Notes: generated from the letters alone by a model not told the origin. Counted from the stretch's first letter, positions 1 through 7,577 are shown. The stretch: DNA of 9,207 nucleotides from an uncultured Francisella sp. (GCA_905373555.1 CAJPTP010000026.1:1-9207); one strand, 5' to 3'. Translations and numbers: made by a program.

Positions 1-190
1 TTCTTTTTCTTTTTCTATGGGCGGGGAGGGCTTGCCGGGCGATTCTGGCGCTCCCCTTGGCGCAGCTTGAGCCCGGCGCCGAGTTCGGGAATCCCGAAGC
101 TCTGCCCGTTGTCGAACCAAAGCGGTTTGTCCGCCAAAGCGCAAAAGCCGGGGGCGCTCCCGAAACGCGACTGTGGGGCGCAATCAGAAA

Positions 191-220
191 GGCCTAGCCC
201 GGCGACAAAGCCGGGCGGCC
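191..220 (-). terminator. Putative intrinsic terminator of the hydrolase gene
   Basis: A perfect 7-bp stem (GCCCGGC at 197-203, GCCGGGC at 210-216) closes a 6-nt loop and is extended by GGCC/GGCC (191-194 with 217-220) across a 2-nt bulge. Read on the minus strand the stem is followed by TTTCTGATT, a weak U-rich tract. It lies about 60 bases past the stop of the minus-strand hydrolase, the right place to end that transcript. The imperfect T tract and the general abundance of GC hairpins in this DNA keep the call modest. The remaining bases from 1 to 190 show no gene I can support, only a pyrimidine-rich run at 1-16. Confidence 0.4.
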
Positions 221-282
221 TTGCGACGCCAAGCGCCGGCGCGGCGCCGCTGTTTGATCCCTCCGCCAAGCCCAAGCCCGCT

Positions 283-1248
283 TCAGGAGTCAAATTGAAG
301 CCCGGTTTGCCGCTCTTGCGGCTTTGGGGGCGATTGCGGCGCGTCGGCGGCGTTTTGCGCCCGAGGGGGGAAGGGGGCGCGGCGCTCATAAATCAGTTTG
401 TATTCGACCCCGCCGTTGAGCAAATCGCGCGGCATGAGCAGCTTGAGCTTCATCCCCGCCAAGGACATTTCTTTTCTGGGGGGATGGAAGGGAATGGCCG
501 CATCCTGCATGGATCGCTCGATCAGCGTCGTGCAATAAACGGGGTTGCCCCGCTCAAAGACGTCAAGGCTGAATGTCTCGCCCAAATGGCTTTCGGCGTT
601 TTTCGCCGCTTTTTCCAGCGCCGCTTGGCCGACTCCTTGGGGGCGGTAAAGGGCGAAACGCCGAGCCAAATCGGGCGAGGCGAATTCGCCCCATTCCGAC
701 AGGATCACGCCGTTTTGCCCGGGCCTGAGGCTGTCCGTCGTGGCGTGGGTGACGTAAGCGACGCCGCCTTCGACGCGCGTGATCAAGCCCGCATGGGAAT
801 AGCCCCAGCTGCCGGCTTGGGCGATGGCGGCGCTGTCGCCGTCCGTTCCCATGCGAAAAACCAGATCGCCCGCTTGGGCTTCGGCCGCCGCGGCCATGTC
901 GGCCAATGCGGGCGCGTCGGCGACGAAAAGCCGGGCGCGGGCGGAGGGGAGGAGGGCGATCGCCGATGCGCCGAGGGCGGCGGCCGCCAAAATCGACAAC
1001 GCGGCTCGACGGATTCGCCGAGATCGGCGCGTCTTGGCCAAGGCGCTTGCGCCTTTTTCCGGCGCTTCGGGTCTTGGGGGCTCTTCGACGGAAGCCAAGG
1101 GGCGACGATTGTCTTGGGGCCGTTTGTCTTTCGCCGCCGCCGATGCGGCCGCCCCCGCGCCATGGCGCCCGGCGGCGCGCCGTCGGCATCCATTTTTTCC
1201 AACGCCTTTTCTTTCCCGCGCTCCGCGTTTGCTCATGCCGCATCCCAT
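283..1248 (-). CDS. Membrane-anchored YiiX/C92-type NlpC/P60-superfamily cysteine hydrolase
   Basis: The 321-residue product ends in a permuted papain-like domain of the YiiX/YebB (peptidase C92) type, which hydrolyses amide or ester bonds in envelope substrates; the actual substrate is unknown. In this permuted fold the histidine comes first: AGDLVF at about 126-131, then YSHAGLI with the probable catalytic His152, then VYCTTLIE with the probable nucleophile Cys239. A hydrophobic segment at about 82-101 follows Arg-rich residues, suggesting a signal anchor with the enzyme domain in the periplasm. The first 80 residues are basic and low in complexity, and the family is normally nearer 200 residues. 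I chose ATG at 1248 because GGAGG lies 9 bases upstream; ATG at 1236 is an alternative. The frame stays open further upstream to 1731, but that part is Arg/Pro/Ala-rich with no recognisable domain. The gene is divergent from pqiA. Domain call is firm, start less so. Confidence 0.8.
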   Translation of the reverse strand: MGCGMSKRGARERKGVGKNGCRRRAAGRHGAGAAASAAAKDKRPQDNRRPLASVEEPPRPEAPEKGASALAKTRRSRRIRRAALSILAAAALGASAIALLPSARARLFVADAPALADMAAAAEAQAGDLVFRMGTDGDSAAIAQAGSWGYSHAGLITRVEGGVAYVTHATTDSLRPGQNGVILSEWGEFASPDLARRFALYRPQGVGQAALEKAAKNAESHLGETFSLDVFERGNPVYCTTLIERSMQDAAIPFHPPRKEMSLAGMKLKLLMPRDLLNGGVEYKLIYERRAPFPPRAQNAADAPQSPPKPQERQTGLQFDS

Positions 1249-1279
1249 CCTCTTGAGCCTCCTCGGCCCTTTGGGTCTT

Positions 1280-1319
1280 CTCGAACCTTTCGGCCCCTCG
1301 AACCTTTCGGCCCTTTCGG
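1280..1319. repeat. 17-bp tandem repeat, about 2.3 copies
   Basis: The 16-mer CTCGAACCTTTCGGCC occurs exactly at 1280-1295 and again at 1297-1312 (period 17), followed by a partial third copy, CCTTTCGGC. It lies 32 to 71 bases upstream of the chosen hydrolase start, so on the minus strand it would be in the 5' leader or promoter zone of that gene. Confidence 0.75.
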
Positions 1320-1579
1320 CTTCGCGTTGGCTCCTTTTCCTGCTTTCCCGCTTGGGGCTTCGATGATTCGCTTGCCGTTTTTTTGGGCGTGTCGCACGGG
1401 CAAAGCCCGCGCCGACCATCGTTTTTCTTTGAAGGCCAAGCGACGTCGCTTGGCGCGCGCAGCGGCGGAAGGGCGCGGCGGCGACTCTTGCCCGCCGCAA
1501 ACGGCGTCGCGCGCGGCTTGATCCTTGGTGGGCGCCCGGGAAAGGGGCGGCGCGCGACAGCCCGGGCGCGCTGATGCGA

Positions 1580-1595
1580 CCCGGCCGCGGCCGGG
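1580..1595. promoter_or_regulatory. 16-bp perfect GC palindrome upstream of pqiA
   Basis: CCCGGCCGCGGCCGGG reads identically on both strands. It is 111 bases upstream of the pqiA start and 35 bases before the TAAAAT box, where an operator could sit. No regulator is known to me for this sequence and GC palindromes arise readily in such DNA, so a binding role is only a possibility. Confidence 0.25.
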
Positions 1596-1630
1596 CTTGC
1601 CGCCGCCCGACGCGGCGCCGCTCGATCCGG

Positions 1631-1636
1631 TAAAAT
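1631..1636 (+). promoter_or_regulatory. Possible -10 box for the pqi operon
   Basis: TAAAAT stands out in otherwise very GC-rich DNA, 70 bases before the pqiA start and preceded by GG. I see no good -35 hexamer at 16 to 18 bases; the nearest TTG (TTGCCG, 1597-1602) is too far. If used, it would be a weak or activator-dependent promoter. Confidence 0.3.
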
Positions 1637-1706
1637 GCGGCGGCGCAGCCAAGGCGGCGGGCCCAACCGCATGCCCCGCGTTGAGCCGCGCCGGGGAAGG
1701 TTTGCG

Positions 1707-3059
1707 ATGAACAAGGGCGCGGCTCGGCCAACCGGGCGATTGTACAGAAAATACGTTCTGCGCGATTTCGTCTACGGGGCGCGGGTCGTGGAGTGCCCGC
1801 AATGCGGTCTAAGGCTCAAGACCCATCCCGTGGTGCAAGGGAGCCAATGCGACTGCCCCCGTTGCGGGCGCGTGATCGTGCGCAACGAGCTTCGCCCCTT
1901 GGCGGGCGTGGTCAGCTACGCCTTGGCGGCGCTGATCGTTTTCGTGTTCGCCGCGACCGAGCCGTTCATGAGCCTGCACATGCTTGGGGTTGAGCAAACG
2001 GTGAGCTTGTGGTCGATGGTGCTGGGCTCGATCGAGCGGGGCCGGTATTTCTTCGCCTCCACGCTGTTTGCCTTGGTCTTCGCCGCCCCGTTGGCGTACT
2101 TGTTTGCCGTGCTGTACGTCTACGGCTGCATTTTTCTGCGCGCCTTTCGGCCCCGGGCCTTGGCCATGACCCGGCTTGTCACCGCGATGGGGCCGTGGGT
2201 CATGACGGACATCTTTTTCTTCGCGGGCGTCGTGACGGTGGTCAAGGTCAGCGCCTTGGGCTCGGTGACTTTCCACTTGAGCTTTTACGCCATGCTGATT
2301 TTCAGCGCGCTGCTGCTGCGGGTGATGGTCGGCTTCAACGAATTTTGGGTTTACGATCGCTTTGCGCGCATCGAAGGCCAAGATATCCGGGCGCGCTTCG
2401 CGGCCGACGGCGACATGCTGTGCCCCGGCTGCATGCACATCCAAAGGCTCGGCGCGGCGCGCTGCGCCTTTTGCCGCTCCCGCTTGGGCGACGACAGGCG
2501 GCGCTTGGTTTTGAGCTGGGCGTTTTTGATCACGGGCATCTTGCTGTACGTGCCCGCCAACTACTTGCCGATCATGATCTCGTCCAACCCCATGGCCACG
2601 GAGGTCAATGCGATTTTCGACGGCATTGTGTTCATGTGGCAAGCGGGCGATCGGGCCATCGCGGCGGTGATCTTCATCGCGAGCATTTTCATTCCGTTTT
2701 TCAAAATCGGCTCTTTGCTGTTTTTGCTCTATTGCTGCCACAGCCGCATCGCGATCAACCCTGTCGCCGCCGCCCGGCTGTATCGTTTCATCGAATGGAT
2801 CGGCAAGTGGTCGATGATTGACGTCTTTGTCATCGCTTTGCTGTCGAATCTGTTTCAAAGCAATCTCGCCCGGGTGGTTCCGGGCCCGGCGGCGCCTTAT
2901 TTCACCTTGGTGGTGATTTCGACGATGCTCGCGGTGCATTTCTTCGACACGCGCTGGCTGTGGCAAACCGCCAAAGGGCGATCCGGCGCTTTTTTGCCCA
3001 ATTTCGAGCGCCAAGGCGGGGGCGCGGAAGCGAGCGCCCGGACCCGGGCCCGGGCCTAA
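1707..3059 (+). CDS. pqiA: Intermembrane transport protein PqiA (paraquat-inducible protein A)
   Basis: The 450-residue inner-membrane protein is the membrane component of the Pqi system, which with PqiB and PqiC is thought to move lipids between the inner and outer membranes. It shows the duplicated architecture of the family: two halves, each starting with a zinc-ribbon-like Cys cluster (CPQC at 30-33 with CDCPRC at 48-53; CPGC at 239-242 with CAFC at 253-256) followed by about four hydrophobic segments (roughly 68-84, 117-147, 165-183, 190-208; then 268-289, 316-342, 368-385, 398-413). Family-typical motifs VPANYLPIM (282-290) and GKWSMIDVFV (366-375) are present. ATG at 1707 has GGGGAAGG six bases upstream; an upstream in-frame ATG at 1635 lacks this support. 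Length is slightly above the ~417 residues of the E. coli protein, mainly from a Gly/Arg/Ala-rich tail. It heads a pqiABC cluster. Confidence 0.95.
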   Translation: MNKGAARPTGRLYRKYVLRDFVYGARVVECPQCGLRLKTHPVVQGSQCDCPRCGRVIVRNELRPLAGVVSYALAALIVFVFAATEPFMSLHMLGVEQTVSLWSMVLGSIERGRYFFASTLFALVFAAPLAYLFAVLYVYGCIFLRAFRPRALAMTRLVTAMGPWVMTDIFFFAGVVTVVKVSALGSVTFHLSFYAMLIFSALLLRVMVGFNEFWVYDRFARIEGQDIRARFAADGDMLCPGCMHIQRLGAARCAFCRSRLGDDRRRLVLSWAFLITGILLYVPANYLPIMISSNPMATEVNAIFDGIVFMWQAGDRAIAAVIFIASIFIPFFKIGSLLFLLYCCHSRIAINPVAAARLYRFIEWIGKWSMIDVFVIALLSNLFQSNLARVVPGPAAPYFTLVVISTMLAVHFFDTRWLWQTAKGRSGAFLPNFERQGGGAEASARTRARA

Positions 3060-3276
3060 GCCGGAATGTTCATTTTTTGGGGCATTGCCGGAGCCCGGCG
3101 TCTCGCGCCTTTGGCTTCGGCCAAAGGCCAAGGGAATGCCAAAGTCAGCCCAAGGCCAAAATCAAGCCCAAGGTTCGCCGCCCAATCGGGCCCGGCCGCA
3201 AGCTCGGCGCGCCGACAAGGCCGCTCAAACTCTACGCCGCTTGGGCCTGCTTGAAGGCTCGGCGAGACACAGCGCA

Positions 3277-5358
3277 ATGGACGACAAATCCCCCCAAGGC
3301 CAATCGGCCATGCAAAACAACGGCGGCGCGGGCGATCGCGCCTCAATCGAGGCCGGCGCCTCGCGCCCCGCGCGCGCCTCGGCTGCCGACGCCGAGGCGG
3401 AGGCGCGCTCGGGCGAAGACATTTGGGTTGAGCCCGGAGCCGGGCGAAACGGGAATGGGCGGGCCGACGCCAAGGCGGGCTTGGGCTCATCGACCCCCAA
3501 GGGCCAAAAAGCGGCCGGCTCCGGTGGCCCCGGGGTCTCGGGCGGCCCGGGCGGGGGCGACCCGTTCGGCGGTTTGCCCGAGGCCAAGCGCCGGCGCGTC
3601 GGATTGATTTCGATCGTGTGGATCATTCCCTTGTTGGCTTTGCTGGCCGGGGTCGGCGTGTTCATCGACCAGCTGCGCAAGACCGGCCCCTTGATCACGC
3701 TCACGATTCCCAACGCCGAGGGGATCCGGCCGGAAGCCACGTTGATCCGGGTGCTCAACGTCGACATCGGCCGCATCGTGGACGTGCGGCTGGATGAGCG
3801 CTCCGACGGCGTGGTCATGCGAGCGCGCCTCGACGCCGCGGCCAAGCCGCTGCTGCGCGAAGACACCAAATTTTTGGTGGTCAAGCCCCGCATCGACACC
3901 AAGGGCGTGACCGGATTGAACACTTTGGTTTCGGGCGCCTACATCGAGATGTTCCCGGGAACGCAAGGCGCCGCCCAAGAAAGCTACAAAGTCAGCGACG
4001 ACCCCATCATGGCGCATTCGCTCACGGGCGGCTTGATGCTCAATTTGGCGGGCAACGTCGAAAAATTGCTGCCGGCGGGCAGCCCCGTTTTGTACAAAAG
4101 CATCAACATCGGCACCGTGATCCAATCGAACTTCGACCCCAAAAGCAACAAGGCCCGCTATCAGATTTTCATCGACAAGCCCAACGATTCGCTGATCGGC
4201 AGCCGGGTGAAGTTCATTTTGGCGCCCGCCTTGAAGCTTATCGTCAGCGCGGGCGGGATCAGCGTGGACAGCTTGCCTCCGGGCGCTTTGCTCACGGGCG
4301 CCATCATGGTGAGCGACGCCTACGGCGGCAAGGGCTCGCCCGTGGTTGACGGCGACACCTTCACGCTGTACCAAAGCGAATCCGACGTGCCTTTTGTGAT
4401 CCAAAAGAACGACGTGCGGCTGATCGCCTTTTTCAAGGAAGGCGCGGCGGGCCTCGCACCGCGCTCGCCCGTGAGCTACAAGGGCATTCGGGTCGGCACG
4501 GTCGCCGAGGTGCCGCATTTCTCGGGCCAAGACAAGGCGAAGCTGTTCGATCGGCCTTATGTGCCGGTGCTGCTCACGTTAAGCCCCGAGTTTTTGGCCG
4601 AGGGTTACAACGCCAAGCTCAACATGATCCAAGCCGACGAAGAGGGCGCGGGCGGCGGCGAGGAATTCGACGTGGCGGGCACGACCGAAAGCATCCTCAA
4701 GGGGTTGGATCGAGGCTTGGTCGCGTCGATTTCGCGCGAGTCGGTGCTGTCTCCCACCAAGATGGTGCAATTGGAGGCGCCGGGCAAGAGCGACGTCGTG
4801 TTCAAGCCCATGGATCAATACGACGGGGAAAGGGTGATCGGCACCGTCACGGGCGGCTTGGACGAGGCGGTGGACAGCGTCAAATCGATCTTGAACCAAT
4901 TGCAGGAGGCGCCGTTGAGCCAAACCGCCCAAGACGCGGATGCGCTGATCAAGTCGCTGGGCAAGACGGCGGATGCGGTCGGCGGCCTGCTGTCCGACCC
5001 CGCGACCAAGCAATTGCCCTCCGAGGCCCGCCGGGCCGTTTCTGGGGTCAACGAGATATTGGGCGATATGGACGGTTCCCGGGGGGCGCCGTCTTTGGGC
5101 CGCGACGTTTCGGATGTCGTGTCCGACGTCAAGCGCATCATGCCGCACGTCGAGACCATTTCGCGCTCATTGGCCGACAAGCCCAACAGCCTGCTGCTGG
5201 GCTCCAAGCCGCAAGATCCCTCCCCTCGGGCCGCGACGGGAGCCGGATCGTCGGATGCGGATCGAAACCGGGCGCTCGGCGAATCGCCGCGCGCCCGGGG
5301 ATCCGACCCCGCGCCCAAAGCGCCGCGCCCGAAAAAAGACGCCGCCGCGGGCGATTGA
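3277..5358 (+). CDS. pqiB: Intermembrane transport protein PqiB (three MCE/MlaD domains)
   Basis: The product (693 residues from this start) is the MCE-domain bridge of the Pqi system; the E. coli protein forms hexameric rings with a tube spanning the periplasm. One transmembrane helix at about 109-130 follows KRRR, putting the rest in the periplasm. Three MCE modules follow: about 137-228 (ITLTIPNAEGI...IEMFPG), 264-345 (LLPAGSPVLYKSINIGTV...) and 378-500 (VRLIAFFKEGAAGL...YKGIRVGTV). A helical stretch (525-632) ends in SLADKPNSLL, resembling the end of the family domain. Unusual are a ~105-residue Gly/Ala/Pro-rich cytoplasmic leader and a ~50-residue Pro/Lys-rich tail; the E. coli protein is about 546 residues. 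The start is uncertain: the frame is open from 3085, ATG at 3136 has AAGG close upstream, and ATG at 3313 is possible; 3277 lacks a strong ribosome site. It is 217 bases after pqiA and 52 before pqiC. Confidence 0.92.
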   Translation: MDDKSPQGQSAMQNNGGAGDRASIEAGASRPARASAADAEAEARSGEDIWVEPGAGRNGNGRADAKAGLGSSTPKGQKAAGSGGPGVSGGPGGGDPFGGLPEAKRRRVGLISIVWIIPLLALLAGVGVFIDQLRKTGPLITLTIPNAEGIRPEATLIRVLNVDIGRIVDVRLDERSDGVVMRARLDAAAKPLLREDTKFLVVKPRIDTKGVTGLNTLVSGAYIEMFPGTQGAAQESYKVSDDPIMAHSLTGGLMLNLAGNVEKLLPAGSPVLYKSINIGTVIQSNFDPKSNKARYQIFIDKPNDSLIGSRVKFILAPALKLIVSAGGISVDSLPPGALLTGAIMVSDAYGGKGSPVVDGDTFTLYQSESDVPFVIQKNDVRLIAFFKEGAAGLAPRSPVSYKGIRVGTVAEVPHFSGQDKAKLFDRPYVPVLLTLSPEFLAEGYNAKLNMIQADEEGAGGGEEFDVAGTTESILKGLDRGLVASISRESVLSPTKMVQLEAPGKSDVVFKPMDQYDGERVIGTVTGGLDEAVDSVKSILNQLQEAPLSQTAQDADALIKSLGKTADAVGGLLSDPATKQLPSEARRAVSGVNEILGDMDGSRGAPSLGRDVSDVVSDVKRIMPHVETISRSLADKPNSLLLGSKPQDPSPRAATGAGSSDADRNRALGESPRARGSDPAPKAPRPKKDAAAGD

Positions 5359-5399
5359 GCGGGGGGCGAGGGCGTCAACCGAAGTTGGGGCATTTGCCC

Positions 5400-5405
5400 A
5401 AGGAG
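5400..5405 (+). promoter_or_regulatory. Ribosome binding site fixing the GTG start of pqiC
   Basis: AAGGAG lies five bases before GTG at 5411. The frame is open far upstream inside pqiB in another frame, so this site, together with the lipoprotein signal that follows, sets the start. Confidence 0.75.
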
Positions 5406-5410
5406 CGCTT

Positions 5411-6052
5411 GTGAATCGCGACAAACCATTTTCGCCCCCGTTTCGCTTGGGCGGCGCTTGGGGGATCCTCGGCGGCGCGCTGCTGGCCTTGTCTTTGGCC
5501 TCCTGCGCCGCGGCGGGCGGATCGGATGGCCCCAATCTGTACAGGCTGCCCGACAGCGTGTTGAGGCATGCGCCCGTCGCCGACGCCGATTCGGTGTGGG
5601 TGCGGGTCGACGCGGCGGGCCAATTCTCCGGCCGCTCGATCGCCTATGAGGTCGAGCCCAACCGCTACGAGATGACGAAAAACAACCTGTGGGCCGATTC
5701 GGTGACCGACATGGCCGGCGCCGCCTTGGCCAACAGGCTCAACGACTTGGCCGCCCGGCGCCCGGGCGGCCGAAGCTTCACGTCTTTCAAGGGCGAGGCC
5801 AAGACGCTGTGCCGCCCGCGGTTGAGCGTGTACTTGGAAGAGCTGGGATCGGGCTATGACGGCAACGTCCGTTTGTCGGCGTCGGCCGTCTTTTTCGACG
5901 AGAACTGCAAGCTTGCGGGCGGCGAAAGCTTTTCGATCCGGGAGCCTTTGCGCGCCGACGGCTACGGCGCCATGGTTGAGGCTTTCGGCCGCGCTTTCGA
6001 CGCCTTGGCCGAGCAAATTTGGCGGGCGGGCTTTTTGTCCAAAGAAAAATAA
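5411..6052 (+). CDS. pqiC: PqiC-type outer-membrane lipoprotein (ABC-type transport auxiliary, DUF330)
   Basis: The 213-residue product is the lipoprotein partner of PqiB; in the known system it sits in the outer membrane facing the periplasm and receives the distal end of the PqiB tube. From the GTG start there is a positive N terminus, a hydrophobic core (about 15-31) and a lipobox LASC with lipidated Cys32. The mature part begins with the family-like PNLYRLPDSV (41-50), continues through a VWVRVD strand (62-67), an EPNRYEMTKNNLWADS segment (82-97) and ends in a helix (about 185-206). Two further cysteines (134 and 166) could form a disulfide. The E. coli protein (YmbA) is of similar size. 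The gene follows pqiB by 52 bases and is surely co-transcribed. Identification rests on position, lipobox and domain pattern. Confidence 0.88.
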   Translation: MNRDKPFSPPFRLGGAWGILGGALLALSLASCAAAGGSDGPNLYRLPDSVLRHAPVADADSVWVRVDAAGQFSGRSIAYEVEPNRYEMTKNNLWADSVTDMAGAALANRLNDLAARRPGGRSFTSFKGEAKTLCRPRLSVYLEELGSGYDGNVRLSASAVFFDENCKLAGGESFSIREPLRADGYGAMVEAFGRAFDALAEQIWRAGFLSKEK

Positions 6053-6071
6053 AGGGCCAACCGGCCTCTTG

Positions 6072-6089
6072 GCGCCAAACGATTGGCGC
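6072..6089 (+). other. Hairpin between pqiC and hisA
   Basis: GCGCCAA (6072-6078) and TTGGCGC (6083-6089) form a perfect 7-bp stem around a 4-nt loop in the 61-base gap. There is no T tract, so it is not a typical terminator; it could protect the upstream mRNA or cause partial attenuation before hisA. Confidence 0.4.
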
Positions 6090-6113
6090 GCCTGAACAAA
6101 GAAAGGGATTCGG

Positions 6114-6881
6114 ATGATCGTCATTCCCGCGATCGACATCAAAGACGGGCGCTGCGTGCGGTTAAGGCAAGGCAACATGGACGACGCGACGGTGTTCGCG
6201 GACAATCCCGCCGACGCCGCGGCGAGATGGCTGGCCCAAGGCGCCAAGCGGCTGCATTTGGTCGACCTCAACGGGGCGTTTGCGGGCGAGCCGCGCAACC
6301 TCGAGGCGGTCGAGGCGATCATGGCCGTCGCGCGCGGCAAGATGCGCGTGCAGCTGGGCGGCGGGGTGCGCGACATGGAAACGGTCGAGCGCTTGCTGGG
6401 CTTGGGCTTGGAGGCGATCGTGATCGGCACGGCGGCGGTGAAAAACCCGAAATTCGTCGAGCAAGCCTGCGCCCAATGCCCGGGAAGGGTGATCGTCGGC
6501 GTCGACGCCTTGAACGGCATGGTGGCCACCGACGGCTGGGGCCAAGCCAGCGAAATGACCGCCGAGGAGGTCGCCCGGCGCTTCGAGGGCATGGGCGTGA
6601 GCGAGATTCTTTACACCGACATCGCGCGCGACGGCATGATGCAAGGCCCCAACGTCGAGGCGACGGCCCGCTTGGCCCGGTCGATCGACATTCCCGTGAT
6701 CGCCTCGGGCGGCGTGGCCAAATTGGATGACGTCGCGCGCTTGGCCCGGCTCGACGCCGACGGCGTGAAAGCCGTCATCGTGGGCCGCGCCCTGTACGAG
6801 GGCGCCTTCGATTACGCCCAAGCCCAAAAAACGGCCGATTCGGCCGCCGCAAACGGCGGCGCTTCGGGCCGCAAAGGTTGA
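6114..6881 (+). CDS. hisA: HisA, phosphoribosylformimino-5-aminoimidazole carboxamide ribotide isomerase
   Basis: This cytoplasmic (beta/alpha)8-barrel enzyme catalyses the fourth step of histidine synthesis, the Amadori isomerisation of ProFAR to PRFAR, which HisF/HisH then use. The 255-residue length is normal with a short Ala/Gly tail. Visible hallmarks are VIPAIDIKDG with catalytic Asp8, LHLVDLNGA (48-56), the first phosphate loop LGGGVRD (81-87), GVDALNG with the second catalytic Asp131, YTDIARDG (167-174), and the second phosphate loop ASGGVAK (197-203) with VGRALYEG (223-230). The ATG at 6114 has AAAGGG six bases upstream. It starts 61 bases after pqiC in the same direction, with no other his gene in the window, so it may be read from the pqi promoter or from one not seen. 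Nothing suggests loss of function. Confidence 0.97.
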   Translation: MIVIPAIDIKDGRCVRLRQGNMDDATVFADNPADAAARWLAQGAKRLHLVDLNGAFAGEPRNLEAVEAIMAVARGKMRVQLGGGVRDMETVERLLGLGLEAIVIGTAAVKNPKFVEQACAQCPGRVIVGVDALNGMVATDGWGQASEMTAEEVARRFEGMGVSEILYTDIARDGMMQGPNVEATARLARSIDIPVIASGGVAKLDDVARLARLDADGVKAVIVGRALYEGAFDYAQAQKTADSAAANGGASGRKG

Positions 6882-6950
6882 GTTCGGCGCCGGGCGTCGT
6901 TTCGGCGCTCGGCCGCCCGCGCGATCCGGCGGCTTGGGAAGAGGAATGGC

Positions 6951-7394
6951 ATGAGTAACGGCTCAAAAGTGTTGTGTTCGCTGCTGTTGGCCTATTTTTG
7001 CTTTTGGGTCGCGGCCATCGCCAATTACGGGGATTCCATGCCGCCCGATGTTTTCAGCGCCGCTTGGCTGAAGGCTGCGTGGGAGGCGTACATGCGCGTG
7101 GGCAAATCCCCCGCGCGGTTTTGGATCGAGCTGTTCTTGGTGGGCGCCCCCGCGTGGCTGGTTTTTGTGGCGCGCAACAACCCCAAAACGTTGAAGGCGA
7201 GTTTGGCGGCGCAGGCGGCCATGGCCTTGTTTTTGCTGACGCTGCAGCTTCGCGGCGGGCGGGCCGACGTGTTCGCGTACTTTGCCTTGTACGCCTTGAT
7301 TTGCGTCGCAACCGGTTTGGGCGTCATTTTGCTCAACCTCTACACGGGCAAAGCCGAGGTCAGCTCCAGAGACGACGCGCCGGGCGACGACTAG
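6951..7394 (+). CDS. Small inner-membrane protein of unknown function
   Basis: I do not recognise the 147-residue product. It has about four hydrophobic segments (roughly 7-24, 57-74, 86-100 and 107-130), a loop with Trp and Tyr residues between the first two (WLKAAWEAYMRVG, 39-51) and an acidic hydrophilic tail (SSRDDAPGDD, 138-147). GAAGAGGA at 6938-6945 lies five bases before ATG at 6951, supporting the start. The gene follows hisA by 69 bases without a terminator and is closed by two terminators, so it is probably the last gene of the transcript that includes hisA. Hydrophobic periodicity and a good ribosome site argue that it is real; no catalytic motif is visible and no function is proposed. 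Confidence 0.75.
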   Translation: MSNGSKVLCSLLLAYFCFWVAAIANYGDSMPPDVFSAAWLKAAWEAYMRVGKSPARFWIELFLVGAPAWLVFVARNNPKTLKASLAAQAAMALFLLTLQLRGGRADVFAYFALYALICVATGLGVILLNLYTGKAEVSSRDDAPGDD

Positions 7395-7397
7395 CCG

Positions 7398-7416
7398 CGC
7401 GGATCGCCGCGTTTTT
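7398..7416 (+). terminator. First of two tandem terminators
   Basis: CGCGG (7398-7402) pairs with CCGCG (7407-7411) around the loop ATCG and is followed at once by five T (7412-7416). It begins four bases after the stop codon of the small membrane protein. The stem is short but GC-only. Confidence 0.6.
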
Positions 7417-7436
7417 CCGCCGAACAAAAAAAACGC

Positions 7437-7467
7437 AAAAAAGCGCCCGATCCCGGGCGCTTTTTTT
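7437..7467 (+). terminator. Strong, probably bidirectional terminator
   Basis: GCGCCCG (7443-7449) pairs with CGGGCGC (7454-7460) around a 4-nt loop. The stem is flanked by an A run on the left and seven T (7461-7467) on the right, which can pair further. It would end the pqi/hisA-side transcript and, by its symmetry, could also stop minus-strand transcription coming from the right. Confidence 0.88.
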
Positions 7468-7577
7468 ATGGGCCGGCGAATCAGAAACAACCGGAAAAAG
7501 ACGGTTAAGAAGGAGCGAGGACGGGCATGAAGAAACGAATGAACGCAAAATGCGGCAAGGCTCCAAAGCAAAAAAAA
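7468..7577. other. Gene-free flank left of the repeat island
   Basis: The stretch is A-rich and purine-rich. The only candidate coding sequence is a 24-codon frame from ATG at 7527 with AAGGAG 11 bases upstream, rich in Lys and Arg, whose stop codon lies in the terminal repeat of the neighbouring element (7599-7601). I do not call it as a gene. Confidence 0.5.

Larger units (their letters stand above)
1249..1706. other. Divergent GC-rich intergenic spacer between hydrolase and pqiA
   Basis: This 458-base stretch separates two divergent genes and should hold promoters for both. Open frames cross it on both strands, but all give Arg/Ala/Pro-rich translations with no recognisable domain, so I do not call a gene. 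It contains a 17-bp tandem repeat close to the hydrolase start, a run of seven T at 1378-1384, a 16-bp palindrome and a TAAAAT box nearer pqiA. No convincing minus-strand promoter was found. Confidence 0.6.

Noticed and set aside
15..389. 124-codon minus-strand frame downstream of the hydrolase
   Set aside because: It starts inside the hydrolase in another frame, is Gly/Pro-rich, has no ribosome site and runs through the putative terminator.
67..1521. Long plus-strand frame (484 codons)
   Set aside because: It is antisense to the hydrolase, whose active-site motifs are clear, and its translation is low in complexity.
1249..1731. N-terminal extension of the hydrolase to an ATG at 1731
   Set aside because: The added 161 residues are Arg/Pro/Ala-rich without a domain, would overlap the pqiA start, and a good ribosome site supports 1248.
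1809..3131. 440-codon minus-strand frame opposite pqiA
   Set aside because: Its translation is His/Arg/Asp/Gln-rich, typical of the antisense of a hydrophobic gene, and pqiA is unmistakable.
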